Origin: Alphaproteobacteria bacterium | GTDB taxonomy: Bacteria > Pseudomonadota > Alphaproteobacteria > JAJTHO01 | NCBI GenBank assembly: GCA_021297975.1 | Contig: JAJTHO010000158.1 | Location: forward strand, 1 to 16,103 | Length of the DNA: 16,103 nucleotides | Reading direction: 5' to 3' | Shown: in pieces, positions 1 through 7,802 of the stretch | How the letters are laid out: each line of letters begins with the position of its first letter | Position numbering within the stretch: the first letter of the stretch is position 1 | The notes under the pieces: generated by a model | The model's input: only the letters and a program-made list of their open reading frames with translations | Told to the model about the DNA's origin: nothing | The model's database searches: none | Translations under genes and position numbers: made by a program

Positions 1-123
1 CAGAATATCCTCAATCAATGCAAGCGCGGGCTGTTTGGGGCGGCGCGGCGCGAAATATTCAGGGGTAAAACTGGTGCCAGCGTGCGGCGATGCGGCGGCA
101 GATTCAAACGCGTTTAAGTACAT
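1..123 (-). CDS. rsfS: Probable ribosome silencing factor RsfS, N-terminal fragment
   Basis: An ATG at 123 directly follows the nadD stop codon (TGA then ATG), and the frame stays open for 41 codons to the window edge. The visible peptide starts MYLNAFESAAASPHAG and ends ALALIEDIL. That ending fits the first helix of RsfS (Iojap/RsfS family), which usually continues into a conserved acidic stretch lying outside this window. RsfS binds ribosomal protein L14 (uL14) and blocks joining of the 30S and 50S subunits under starvation. The assignment rests mostly on position: rsfS follows nadD in many alphaproteobacteria. The roughly 30 residues before the helix would be an unconserved leader. With no diagnostic motif visible, another short downstream gene cannot be excluded. 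Confidence 0.55.
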   Translation of the reverse strand, partial: MYLNAFESAAASPHAGTSFTPEYFAPRRPKQPALALIEDIL

Positions 124-753
124 TCACACCTCAGGGTTGCGCAGGGTTGCCAGTGCCCGAAGGGCGCTGGAGCTGCTGGAATTAAAGGGAATCGGGAAGA
201 AAACAGAGGAAGTCCGCCGCGTGTCGCCGAGATGGCGATCAACATGCCAAGTGTGTTGGGCTTGAGCGTAGCGCGTGGCTTTTACTCCTGTAATGCTTTG
301 ATTATAAGGCCATCTCGCAAAAATAGCAAGCGCGTTTTCATCCATTAAGGTCTGCCAATTGCGCCAGCGTGGCAGCCCATGCCAGCAGTCAGCACCGAGC
401 AGAAAGGTAAAACGCGTCGTCGGGTAATGCTTTCGAAGCGCCCGCAGGCTATCGAGGGTGTAGCGAGTCTTAAGCGGCTGCTCATAGGCAACGGCATGAA
501 AATGCTTAGTATTGCGTGTCATTGTTTTACAGAGTAACAGCCTTTGGTTAAAATTTTCTTGCGCTGCTGCGGATTTTAGGGGATTGCCGGGGCTAACCAG
601 CCACCACACCGCATCCAGCTGCAATTTTTTCCAAGCCCAAGACGCCAGATGCAGATGCCCGTCATGGGGCGGATCAAAGCTGCCACCGAAAATGCCGATA
701 TGTTTATGCGCCAGCAAGGCGCGCGGCGGCAGGCGCAGGGGGTCAAGCATCAT
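124..753 (-). CDS. nadD: Nicotinate-nucleotide adenylyltransferase NadD
   Basis: This cytosolic enzyme transfers AMP from ATP to nicotinic acid mononucleotide, giving deamido-NAD in the NAD pathway. The 209-residue product has the nucleotidyltransferase signature GGSFDPPHDGH at residues 23-33, with the HxGH pair His30 and His33. It also has SPGNPLKS at 54-61 and GADCWHGLPRWRNW at about 120-133, both typical of NadD. The usual C-terminal ISSTxIR nucleotide-binding motif appears in a degenerate serine-rich form, SSSSSALR, at 192-199. The fold starts at residue 18, so the first 17 residues are a leader. Two adjacent ATG codons (753 and 750) could start it. The gene begins 7 bp after the proA stop and its own stop abuts the next gene, so it is probably co-transcribed with proBA. 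Confidence 0.93.
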   Translation of the reverse strand: MMLDPLRLPPRALLAHKHIGIFGGSFDPPHDGHLHLASWAWKKLQLDAVWWLVSPGNPLKSAAAQENFNQRLLLCKTMTRNTKHFHAVAYEQPLKTRYTLDSLRALRKHYPTTRFTFLLGADCWHGLPRWRNWQTLMDENALAIFARWPYNQSITGVKATRYAQAQHTWHVDRHLGDTRRTSSVFFPIPFNSSSSSALRALATLRNPEV

Positions 754-760
754 AAACGCA

Positions 761-2041
761 TCACACAGGCCGAACCGCGCCGTTGCTTTGCACTCTATAC
801 TGCACCGTTGTTAAATGCCGCGCCCCCACAGGCCCCCGCGCGTGGAGCTTACCAGTTGAAATGCCAATCTCCGCGCCAAAGCCAAATTCGCCGCCATCGG
901 CAAATTGGGTGGAGGTGTTCCATAAAACAATGCCGCTATCGACGCCCGCTTGAAAGGTCGCCGCCGCATCGACATCATCCGTAATAATCGCATCGGTGTG
1001 GTGTGAGCCGTAGTGGTTGATGTGCGCAATGGCTGCGTCTAAGGACGCAACGGTTCGCACGGCCAAAATCGGCGCGAGGTATTCAGTATGCCAGTCTTGC
1101 TCGGTTGCCGGGATAACCCTTGCATCCAGCTGTTGCAACGCTTCGTCCCCGCGCACCTCACACCCCGCCGCGAATAGTTTTTCAAGCAGCACCGGCAGAT
1201 GTGTTTTTACCGCATCGGTATGAACCAGCAGCGTTTCTGTCGCCCCGCAAATCCCCGTGCGGCGCATTTTGGCGTTAAACGTCACGTCGCACGCCATCGG
1301 GATAGAGGCCGCCTTGTCGATATAGGTATGACACAATCCATCGAGGTGTTTGATAACCGGAATGCGGCTTTCCGCCGCAATGCGCTCAATCAGCCCGCGT
1401 CCGCCGCGCGGAATAATCACGTCTATATATTGGTCAAGTTGCAGCAGTGCGCCCACGGCGGCGCGGTCGGTTGTATTGATAAGCTGTACGGCTGCTGCGG
1501 GAAGTTTTTCGCTTTCCAGCGCGGCGGTAATTGCCGCATGCAGCGCCCTTGCGGTCTCAAGACTTTCCGAACCCGCGCGCAGGATGCAAGCATTTCCGGC
1601 TTTAAGGCACAGCGCCGCCGCATCAATCGTTACATTTGGCCGCGCCTCATAAATAATGCCGATAACGCCAAGGGGAACGCGCACGGCGTTTATCTGAATC
1701 CCGCTGGGCTGTGTCCATGATTCGGTAATCTGGCCGATGGGGTCAGGCTGGGCGATAATCGCGTCTAAGCTGTTTGCCAATGCCGTGAGCCGTTTTTCAT
1801 CGAGCAGTAAACGGTCAAGCAGCGCCGCGCTCAGCCCCTTTGCCGCGCCGCGTTCCATATCCGCTTTATTCGCGTTTAGAATCGCTGGGGCATGGTTGAG
1901 CAGCTGTGTTTTTAAGGCGGCAAGTGCTGCGTTTCTCTGCGCGTGTGTGGTGGTATACAGCAGACGCGCAGCATCTTTTGCAGCAACGGCCTGTGCGGTT
2001 ACAATGGCTGTAAAATCAGACTGTTCGCTCAGCGTAACCAT
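761..2041 (-). CDS. proA: Gamma-glutamyl phosphate reductase ProA
   Basis: ProA catalyses the second step of proline synthesis, NADPH-dependent reduction of gamma-glutamyl phosphate to glutamate 5-semialdehyde. The 426-residue protein is close to the usual family length of about 415-430. It has the aldehyde dehydrogenase fold: VPLGVIGIIYEARPNVT at about 122-138, the cofactor-binding LKAGNACILRAGSE near 146-159, and the catalytic cysteine in RTGICGATE (Cys265). FGFGAEIGIST near the C-terminus is also characteristic. The ATG at 2041 lies inside the end of proB, overlapping it by 13 bp. This favours coupled translation and joint expression of the kinase and reductase, whose intermediate is unstable. 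No missing key residue is seen. Confidence 0.96.
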   Translation of the reverse strand: MVTLSEQSDFTAIVTAQAVAAKDAARLLYTTTHAQRNAALAALKTQLLNHAPAILNANKADMERGAAKGLSAALLDRLLLDEKRLTALANSLDAIIAQPDPIGQITESWTQPSGIQINAVRVPLGVIGIIYEARPNVTIDAAALCLKAGNACILRAGSESLETARALHAAITAALESEKLPAAAVQLINTTDRAAVGALLQLDQYIDVIIPRGGRGLIERIAAESRIPVIKHLDGLCHTYIDKAASIPMACDVTFNAKMRRTGICGATETLLVHTDAVKTHLPVLLEKLFAAGCEVRGDEALQQLDARVIPATEQDWHTEYLAPILAVRTVASLDAAIAHINHYGSHHTDAIITDDVDAAATFQAGVDSGIVLWNTSTQFADGGEFGFGAEIGISTGKLHARGPVGARHLTTVQYRVQSNGAVRPV

Positions 2042-3135
2042 GCATAATCATCCCGGTGAACCACCTCTAAACTGCCAGCATAGCCAAGCACCGCTTCAAT
2101 GTCACGGGTTTGCTTGCCGATGAGTTTTTCCGCATCCGCCCGGTCATACGCGCTCAGCCCCTTAGCCAGCAGCACGCCCGTTTTGTCTTTAATCGCAACG
2201 CCGTCGCCGCGCTCAAAATCCCCATGCAGCGCCACAATCCCCGCGGGCAGCAGGCTCTTGCCCATGCCCAAAGCCTTAGCCGCACCATCATCCACAATAA
2301 TCTCACCGGATAAATGCAGCATCCCCGCCAGCCATTTTTTTCGCGCCGATAGCGGCGTTGTCGTTGGCGCAAATAAGGTGTGCAGGCCGTTATCCAGCAA
2401 GGCCTTAAGCGGATGCGCCGTTGTGCCATTGGCGATAATCATCGCGCACCCGGCGGCGGTTGCGATTTTTGCCGCCGCCAGTTTGGTGTGCATCCCGCCG
2501 GTGCTGTTGTGATTATGCGCGCCGCCCGCCATCGCCTCAAGCTCCGGTGTGATATGCGGCACATGGGGGATGTGCTGCGCAGCAGTATCGTGACGCGGGT
2601 CACTTGTATACAGCCCATCAATATCGCTAAACAAAATCAGCACATCCGCGCCCAGCATTTGCGCAACGCGTGCTGCTAAGCGGTCGTTATCGCCAACGCG
2701 AATTTCTGCGGTGGCAACGGTATCATTCTCATTAATAACCGGAATAACGCCCGCATCCAATAAGGTATTGAGCGTCGCCCGCGCGTTGAGATGCCGCTTG
2801 CGGTCTTCGGTATCTTCACTGGTGAGCAGCACCTGCGCCGCCTTTAGGCCGCTTTCGGCCAACGCATCCCGCCATGTCTGCGCCAGGCTAATCTGCCCCA
2901 CCGCCGCCGCCGCTTGCTTTTCCGGCAATGACAGCCCCCGCGTTCCAATCCCCAGCGCCGCGCGCCCTAAGGCCACCGCGCCCGATGAAATGACAACAAG
3001 CGTATGCCCATCAGCCGACAACCCGGCAACATCAGCGGCGAGGCCGCTCAGCCAGCCGCTGCGCGGCGCGCCGCCCTCAACCAGTAAATTTGAGCCGATT
3101 TTAAGGACAATCCGGCTGTGGGGTTTAAGCTGCAT
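2029..3135 (-). CDS. proB: Glutamate 5-kinase ProB with PUA domain
   Basis: ProB phosphorylates glutamate to gamma-glutamyl phosphate, the first and usually proline-inhibited step of proline synthesis. In the 368-residue product the amino acid kinase domain covers about residues 5-260. It shows KIGSN at 12-16, ISSGAVALG at 49-57, INENDTV at 134-140, GDNDRLAARVA from 148, and STGGMHTKL at 211-219. A C-terminal PUA domain follows at about 276-360, as in the long form of the enzyme. The gene starts 7 bp after the stop of a TetR-type regulator and has no clear Shine-Dalgarno of its own, so its translation may depend on read-on from tetR. It overlaps proA by 13 bp. In many alphaproteobacteria obgE precedes proB, whereas here a regulator does. 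Confidence 0.96.
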   Translation of the reverse strand: MQLKPHSRIVLKIGSNLLVEGGAPRSGWLSGLAADVAGLSADGHTLVVISSGAVALGRAALGIGTRGLSLPEKQAAAAVGQISLAQTWRDALAESGLKAAQVLLTSEDTEDRKRHLNARATLNTLLDAGVIPVINENDTVATAEIRVGDNDRLAARVAQMLGADVLILFSDIDGLYTSDPRHDTAAQHIPHVPHITPELEAMAGGAHNHNSTGGMHTKLAAAKIATAAGCAMIIANGTTAHPLKALLDNGLHTLFAPTTTPLSARKKWLAGMLHLSGEIIVDDGAAKALGMGKSLLPAGIVALHGDFERGDGVAIKDKTGVLLAKGLSAYDRADAEKLIGKQTRDIEAVLGYAGSLEVVHRDDYAWLR

Positions 3136-3142
3136 AGAAGGC

Positions 3143-3706
3143 TTACGGTTTAAGAATCCGAAACACCGCCAGCATCAAATCATCGGCATAAGCGCTCATA
3201 TTATCGCGCAGCACACCAAGTTGTATTTGATGTGCAACGCCGGTTATCGCGCCCAATACTTCGGCGGCAATGAGGGCGGGCAGACGGTCTGTCTGGTTGC
3301 GTTTTTTCAGGCGCTCGCCCATAATATCCGCCAGTTGCCGCGCCGGGTGAACACCGCCTACTTCCAATAATTTCAACGTTGGCGCAGGGGTCAGCAGCAC
3401 ATAAGAAAATGTGGTCTTTTCCTCATCAAACAGCGTGCAGAAATAGATAACCAGCGTTGAAACGCATGATTCCAAATCGCCGCTGTCGGCGTTAATGGCG
3501 CTGATATCGCTGCTGATTTTTGCGGCGGCGTTTTGATAGAGATGACGGGCAAAGGCTTCTTTGCTGGGGTAATGGCGGTACAGTGTGCCCTCGGCGATAT
3601 TGGCTTTCGCGGCGATATCGCGCACGCTGGTTTCAGCGACGCCCTTTTGCACAAAAAGCTCAAGCGCGGCGTTTTCCAGAGGAACTTTTGATTTGTTGGG
3701 GCGCAT
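3143..3706 (-). CDS. TetR/AcrR-family transcriptional regulator
   Basis: This is a one-component DNA-binding regulator of unknown ligand. From the preferred start it has 187 residues. The N-terminal helix-turn-helix is clear: LENAALELFVQKG at 10-22 and SVRDIAAKANIAEGTLYRHY at 27-46, then PSKEAF. The C-terminal half is a variable helical domain with no recognisable specificity. The frame can begin at ATG 3736, but ATG 3706 has a GGAG box (3716-3713) six bases upstream, whereas the earlier ATG has none, so 3706 is chosen. The gene lies 7 bp before proB and head to head with asd. It may repress its own operon, asd, or both. Binding to nearby palindromes is an inference. Confidence 0.85.
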   Translation of the reverse strand: MRPNKSKVPLENAALELFVQKGVAETSVRDIAAKANIAEGTLYRHYPSKEAFARHLYQNAAAKISSDISAINADSGDLESCVSTLVIYFCTLFDEEKTTFSYVLLTPAPTLKLLEVGGVHPARQLADIMGERLKKRNQTDRLPALIAAEVLGAITGVAHQIQLGVLRDNMSAYADDLMLAVFRILKP

Positions 3707-3721
3707 GGGCAACTCCGTAAG

Positions 3722-3735
3722 TGAATATTTATTCA
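3722..3735. promoter_or_regulatory. Palindrome, candidate TetR operator
   Basis: A perfect inverted repeat, TGAATA-TT-TATTCA (6 bp arms, 2 bp centre), lies 16 bp upstream of the preferred tetR start and about 80 bp upstream of asd. Palindromes of this type at divergent tetR promoters are commonly autoregulatory operators. Function here is inferred from position and symmetry only. Confidence 0.35.
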
Positions 3736-3737
3736 TT

Positions 3738-3752
3738 AGCGTTGCGCACGCT
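3738..3752. promoter_or_regulatory. Second palindrome in the tetR-asd divergent region
   Basis: The sequence AGCGT-TGCGC-ACGCT has perfect 5 bp arms and starts two bases after the first palindrome ends. A tandem pair of dyads between divergent genes suggests a shared control region, possibly two operator sites for the TetR-type protein. No footprint or family consensus supports a specific protein. Confidence 0.3.
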
Positions 3753-3766
3753 GCATTGCAAGAACG

Positions 3767-3795
3767 TTGACGCCGCCCCCTGAATCCCCTTAACT
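3767..3795 (+). promoter_or_regulatory. Possible sigma-70 type promoter of asd
   Basis: TTGACG at 3767-3772 matches a -35 box at five of six bases. With 17 bp spacing, TTAACT at 3790-3795 is a weak -10 candidate; TATTAG slightly downstream is an alternative. A strong GGAG ribosome-binding site at 3808-3811 precedes the asd ATG by five bases. The promoter call is tentative. Confidence 0.3.
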
Positions 3796-3816
3796 ATTAG
3801 ACTGTTTGGAGTAACT

Positions 3817-4842
3817 ATGGCAAAGCGCAGTTTTAACGTGGCAGTGGTGGGCGCAACGGGCAATGTTGGCCGGGCGATGCTGCAAGTCTTGGCGGAGCGG
3901 GAATTTCCGATTAAGAATCTCTATGCGCTCGCGTCTTCACGCTCCGTTGGGCAAAAGGTATCCTACGGTGAAGATGCGGTTTTAACCGTTGAAAATCTTG
4001 AGCACTTCGATTTTAAAAAAGCGGATATTGTCCTGTCCTCACCCGGCGCGAAAGTATCGGCTGTGTTTGCCCCCCGTGCGGCGGCAGCGGGCGCGGTTGT
4101 TATTGATAACACATCCCATTTTCGGATGGATAAAGATGTTCCGCTAGTGGTTCCGGAAGTGAACGCCGAGGCCTTAAAAGACTTTGCAAAAAAACGCATT
4201 ATCGCGAACCCCAATTGCTCCACCATTCAATTGGTTGTTGCGCTAAAGCCGCTGCACGACATCGCCCCCATCAGCCGCGTTGTCGTCTCCACCTATCAAT
4301 CGGTGTCTGGCGCGGGCAAAGACGCGATGGATGAGCTGTTCGCGCAATGCCGGAATACGTTTGTGAATCAAGAAATTGAGCGCAACGTGTTTCAAAAGCA
4401 AATCGCCTTTAACGTCATTCCGCAAATTGATGTGTTCATGGAAGATGGCTACACTAAAGAAGAATGGAAAATGCGCGTTGAGACCAAGAAAATCCTAGAT
4501 GCGGATATAGAGGTCAGCGCAACGTGCGTGCGGGTTCCGGTGTTTGTCGGCCATGCAGAGGCGGTTACGATTGAATTTGATGCGCCGATAAGTGTTGAGC
4601 AGGCGCGCGCCGCGTTGAAAAAGGCGCCGGGCATTGAACTGGTTGAGGGCACGCGCGCTGAGCCGGATTATATGACGCCTAAGGAATGCGCAACGTATGA
4701 TCCCGTGTATGTCTCGCGCCTACGCAAAGATCCAACAACGCCGAATGCGCTGTCGATGTGGATTGTGGCGGATAACGTGCGCAAGGGCGCGGCGCTGAAC
4801 AGTGTGCAGATAGCGGAAGTGCTGGCGAAAAAGTATCTCTGA
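3817..4842 (+). CDS. asd: Aspartate-semialdehyde dehydrogenase
   Basis: Asd reduces aspartyl phosphate to aspartate semialdehyde, the branch-point precursor of lysine, diaminopimelate, threonine and methionine. The 341-residue product starts with the NADP-binding VAVVGATGNVG at about 8-18. It has SSPGAKVS around 74-81, IDNTSHFRM at about 96-104 and the catalytic cysteine in NPNCST (Cys134). YQSVSGAG follows at about 165-172, and the catalytic-histidine segment RVPVFVGHAE lies in the second half. Length and motifs are normal for the family. A GGAG box five bases before the ATG supports the start. The gene lies head to head with tetR and its stop codon overlaps the next gene by one base, so it leads an operon with the hydrolase, bioC and possibly cysS. 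Confidence 0.96.
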   Translation: MAKRSFNVAVVGATGNVGRAMLQVLAEREFPIKNLYALASSRSVGQKVSYGEDAVLTVENLEHFDFKKADIVLSSPGAKVSAVFAPRAAAAGAVVIDNTSHFRMDKDVPLVVPEVNAEALKDFAKKRIIANPNCSTIQLVVALKPLHDIAPISRVVVSTYQSVSGAGKDAMDELFAQCRNTFVNQEIERNVFQKQIAFNVIPQIDVFMEDGYTKEEWKMRVETKKILDADIEVSATCVRVPVFVGHAEAVTIEFDAPISVEQARAALKKAPGIELVEGTRAEPDYMTPKECATYDPVYVSRLRKDPTTPNALSMWIVADNVRKGAALNSVQIAEVLAKKYL

Positions 4843-5456
4843 TGACGGCGGGTGTGTCGCTTGTCTGGGTGGCGGGCTGGGGGCTTGGTGCGCAGGTATT
4901 CAATCGTGTTATAAGCCATTTGCCTGAGTTCGTGCACGACACCGTTCACTTATGGAATAAAGACCGTGCGCCGCTCCCCCCTAAAAATGGCCTGCGCATC
5001 GGCATTGGTCATTCTATCGGCGGCTGGTGGTTGGCGGGGCAAGAAGCCGCGCTTGATGGGCTGATTTATCTTGGCGGTTTTCAACGCTTTTCCGGAACAG
5101 TGCGCACGCTCGCGCCGATGCAGGCGGCGTTTCAGGTTGAGCCTGACACCGTCCTCCGAAATTTTTATAAGAACAGCGGCGCAGCGGATGTTCCTTTCCG
5201 AGAAAATGAACATGTGTATTCTTTATTGAGTTCAGCGTTGCAGTCTCTCGCAATAGATACCGTTCATTCGCCAAAAAATATTCCTATTAAAGCCGTGCAC
5301 GGAGCAGGGGATAACATCGTGCCGCTGTATCATGCCCAGCGTGAATTCGGCGCGGCGGTTCGGCCGATTCCCGGCGCGGGGCACATTCCGCAATGGACGC
5401 ACCCGGAAGAGGTTGCGGTGCTGGTTCGTGAAACGGTTCGGCAATGGACGCCGTAG
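4842..5456 (+). CDS. Compact BioH-like alpha/beta hydrolase (putative pimeloyl-ACP methyl esterase)
   Basis: This is a 204-residue alpha/beta hydrolase. It starts with VSLVWVAGWGLGAQVF, similar to the oxyanion-loop region of BioH. The nucleophile motif is GHSIGG with Ser58, and the other likely triad residues are Asp157 in GAGDNIV and His181 in GAGHIP. It has no signal peptide. It overlaps asd by one base and the following bioC by 13 bp. BioC adds a methyl group to malonyl-ACP and a BioH-type esterase removes it from pimeloyl-ACP, so co-location strongly suggests this is the cognate esterase. At 204 residues it is shorter than BioH of E. coli (about 256), closer in size to BioG, and appears to have a reduced lid. 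Which BioH/BioG/BioK-type class it belongs to cannot be decided by eye. Confidence 0.75.
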   Translation: MTAGVSLVWVAGWGLGAQVFNRVISHLPEFVHDTVHLWNKDRAPLPPKNGLRIGIGHSIGGWWLAGQEAALDGLIYLGGFQRFSGTVRTLAPMQAAFQVEPDTVLRNFYKNSGAADVPFRENEHVYSLLSSALQSLAIDTVHSPKNIPIKAVHGAGDNIVPLYHAQREFGAAVRPIPGAGHIPQWTHPEEVAVLVRETVRQWTP

Positions 5457-6229
5457 CCGCACGCTTTTCCCGCCATGCCGCCGCCTATGAGGCGCACGCG
5501 GTGGTGCAGAAGGAAGTCGCCGCGCGGCTGCTGGATTTCATGCGCCCCTATCTGCCGGAAAACAGCACTGGGGTTGGCGCGGATATAGGCGCGGGAACGG
5601 GCATGTTCAGCCGAATGCTGGCGGCGCATTGGCCGGCTATGTCTTGGCTCGCACTTGACAGCGCGCCAGGAAGCCTCCGCCTCAATCCGCTCACGGGTAA
5701 AATCATCGCCGATGCGCGGCGGTTGCCGCTTAAGGCTGCCTCCTGCCGCGTGTTGACGGCAAATTGTGTGCTGCAGTGGCTGCCCGACCCGATTGCAACG
5801 TTAAAGCACTGGCGCAGCGAACATCCACACGCGCTCATAGCCGCAGCATTTTTCATTGAGGGAACGCTCATGGAATGGCAGAGCGCCCTGCGCAGTATTG
5901 ATAATGAAAGTCCACACTCATTCATAAGTGAAGCGGCGTTAGACTCACTTAAGGAGCAATCGTTCATTCACATTGACACCTTGCGTGCCCATTACCCCGA
6001 TGCGCACGCAGCCCTAAAAGCCATACACCGCATCGGCGCAGGAACAGCCGCGGCAACCGATTTTCCGCGCCTTTCCCCAGCCAAACTGCGCCGGGCACTC
6101 GCGGCCTATCCATTACAGGAAGGCCAAGCAACGGTGAGTTACCGCACCGCGTGGGTGCTTTGGCCAGCTCAGAAAATAGGGGCGCAAAAAATAGAAAATA
6201 AACCGTCCAGCCCCTTGCAAGAACGCTAA
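5444..6229 (+). CDS. bioC: Malonyl-ACP O-methyltransferase BioC
   Basis: BioC transfers a methyl group from SAM to malonyl-ACP, so that fatty acid synthesis can build the pimeloyl chain of biotin. The 261-residue protein opens with RFSRHAAAYEAHAVVQKEVA, the N-terminal signature of BioC. SAM motif I is GADIGAGTGMFS at 45-56, an acidic LDSAP follows at 71-75, and the BioC-typical CVLQWLPDP lies at 108-116. A C-terminal LSPAKLRRALAAYP and YRTAWVLW also match the family. The ATG at 5444 lies inside the hydrolase gene. The last 20 or so residues look unconserved. Other biotin genes (bioF, A, D, B) are not in the window. A generic class I methyltransferase is the alternative, but the esterase partner argues for BioC. 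Confidence 0.88.
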   Translation: MDAVAARFSRHAAAYEAHAVVQKEVAARLLDFMRPYLPENSTGVGADIGAGTGMFSRMLAAHWPAMSWLALDSAPGSLRLNPLTGKIIADARRLPLKAASCRVLTANCVLQWLPDPIATLKHWRSEHPHALIAAAFFIEGTLMEWQSALRSIDNESPHSFISEAALDSLKEQSFIHIDTLRAHYPDAHAALKAIHRIGAGTAAATDFPRLSPAKLRRALAAYPLQEGQATVSYRTAWVLWPAQKIGAQKIENKPSSPLQER

Positions 6230-6251
6230 AAATCTGAGCTTATAGCCGCCT

Positions 6252-7619
6252 ATGCTTCCGCTGTATCTTTACAATACCTTGACCCGCCAGAAAGACCTGT
6301 TCACGCCGTTGAAGCCAGCGGAGGTCACGCTGTATGTCTGCGGGCCCACTGTGTATGATTACGCGCATATTGGTAATGCGCGCCCGGTGGTGGTGTTTGA
6401 CGTGCTGTTCCGTCTGCTCAATTGGCTCTATCCCAACGTGCGCTATGCCCGCAACATCACGGATATTGACGACAAAATTATCACCGCCTGTGCGGAGCAG
6501 GGTTTGCCGATGGAAAGCCTGACCCGCCGTTTTGAGCTGGCCTTTCGTGAGGATATGTTCGCGCTGAACGCCCTGCCGCCAACGCTGGAGCCGCGGGCGA
6601 CAGAGCATCTGCCGCAGATGCTGGCGCTTATCGACACGCTCATCAAAAAAGGTCATGCGTACGTTGCAGATGGCCATGTGCTGTTTGATGTGGCCTCATT
6701 CCCCGCCTATGCGGCGCTGTCAAGGCGCAGCGCAGAAGACCGGCTAGCAGGCGCGCGGGTTGAGGTTGCAGCCTATAAGAAAAACCCCGAAGATTTCGTG
6801 TTGTGGAAGCCTTCCGCGCCGGATCAGCCGGGCTGGGATAGCCCCCACAGCCGCGGGCGGCCAGGCTGGCATTTGGAATGCTCGGCGATGATTGCCGCGC
6901 ATTTAGGCACAACGATTGATATTCATGGCGGCGGTAATGATCTAATCTTTCCGCATCATGAAAATGAGATTGCGCAAAGTGTCTGCGCCCATGACAACGC
7001 GCCCTTAGCGCGCTTCTGGCTGCATAATGGTTTTATCACGGTTAATGGCCAGAAGATGTCGAAATCCTTGGGTAATTTTAAAACCGTGCGGGAGCTGCGC
7101 GGCGAGCATTCACCGGAGGCCATGCGCTGGTTGCTGCTGTCCGCCCATTATCGCCAGCCGCTCGATTGGACGGATGAGGGGCTTAAAAACGCCCGGCAAA
7201 ATCTGGATAAATTTTACGGCGTGCTGCGCGAATCAGAATCAGAGGTTGTTGAGCCGCTGGTGGATGATGCGCTGTTTGGCGCGCTCTGTGATGATCTCAA
7301 CACCCCGGCGGCGTTTGCGCGTTTGCATGAGCTGGCGGCGGATTTCCATAAAAGCAGCGATGCGGCCGTGCGGCGGGATATAAAGCGGCGCTTGACCGCA
7401 TCGGGGCTGCTGCTGGGTATCCTGCAACAGGATGCGGAGACCTGGTTTCAGGGCGGCAACGCGGCGGAAGCGGCGGATATTGAATCGTTAATTGCTCAGC
7501 GTGCGGCGGCGCGGGCGCGTAAAGATTTTCAAACCAGCGACATGATTCGTGATGGTCTGCTGGCGCGCGGAATTGTGTTAGAAGACAAGGCCGGACAGAC
7601 GGTCTGGAAACGGGCTTGA
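6252..7619 (+). CDS. cysS: Cysteine-tRNA ligase
   Basis: CysS charges tRNA-Cys with cysteine in the cytosol. The 455-residue class I synthetase has the HIGH-type motif HIGN at 39-42 and the KMSKS loop at 268-272. Zinc ligands expected from the E. coli enzyme are present: Cys30 in YVCGPTVYD, Cys210 in HLECSAM, and His235 and Glu239 in FPHHENEIAQS. The C-terminal DALR/anticodon region ends with RAAARARKDFQTSDMIRDGL, typical of the family. It begins 22 bp after bioC with no clear Shine-Dalgarno, so it may be read from the asd-bioC transcript. Nothing is missing. It is followed by an AT-rich segment and repeat copy 1. Confidence 0.97.
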   Translation: MLPLYLYNTLTRQKDLFTPLKPAEVTLYVCGPTVYDYAHIGNARPVVVFDVLFRLLNWLYPNVRYARNITDIDDKIITACAEQGLPMESLTRRFELAFREDMFALNALPPTLEPRATEHLPQMLALIDTLIKKGHAYVADGHVLFDVASFPAYAALSRRSAEDRLAGARVEVAAYKKNPEDFVLWKPSAPDQPGWDSPHSRGRPGWHLECSAMIAAHLGTTIDIHGGGNDLIFPHHENEIAQSVCAHDNAPLARFWLHNGFITVNGQKMSKSLGNFKTVRELRGEHSPEAMRWLLLSAHYRQPLDWTDEGLKNARQNLDKFYGVLRESESEVVEPLVDDALFGALCDDLNTPAAFARLHELAADFHKSSDAAVRRDIKRRLTASGLLLGILQQDAETWFQGGNAAEAADIESLIAQRAAARARKDFQTSDMIRDGLLARGIVLEDKAGQTVWKRA

Positions 7620-7668
7620 TATGATAAACTCTATCTATTCAATTATTTATTATTTTTTTAAAAAAGCC

Positions 7669-7778
7669 GTCATCTCGACCGAAAGCCGCGCAGCGGCTGA
7701 AGTGGAGAGATCTTTTTCAAGAAATGGGGAGATCCTTCGACTCTGCAAAACGTTCCGTTTTGCGCCGCTCAGGATGAC
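7669..7778. repeat. Palindromic mosaic repeat, copy 1 (between cysS and cimA)
   Basis: This 110 bp element is bounded by GTCAT on the left and ATGAC on the right. Inside are a stem AGCCGC/GCGGCT (7684-7689 with 7693-7698), a central arm built on AGATCT and GGAGATCC, and a perfect 8 bp stem GCAAAACG/CGTTTTGC (7745-7752 with 7756-7763). It shares GATCTTTTTCAA (7709-7720) with copy 3 and GGGAGATCCTTCGA (7727-7740) with both other copies. Right of it, CAGGATGAC recurs at 7799-7807, where it contains the cimA start codon. An AT-rich run of about 45 bp separates it from cysS. Its hairpins could act as a terminator or processing site, but no U-tract follows directly. Confidence 0.85.
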
Positions 7779-7802
7779 GCAGCTTCATTTGAAAGATGCA
7801 GG

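Noticed and set aside
1199..1720. Plus-strand open frame of 173 codons opposite proA
   Set aside because: Shadow of proA; composition is Arg/Ala/Gly-rich and no family is recognisable.
3756..6225. Shared 11-mer TTGCAAGAACG upstream of asd (3756-3766) and at the end of bioC (6215-6225)
   Set aside because: Matches of this length are expected by chance, and one copy is coding sequence.
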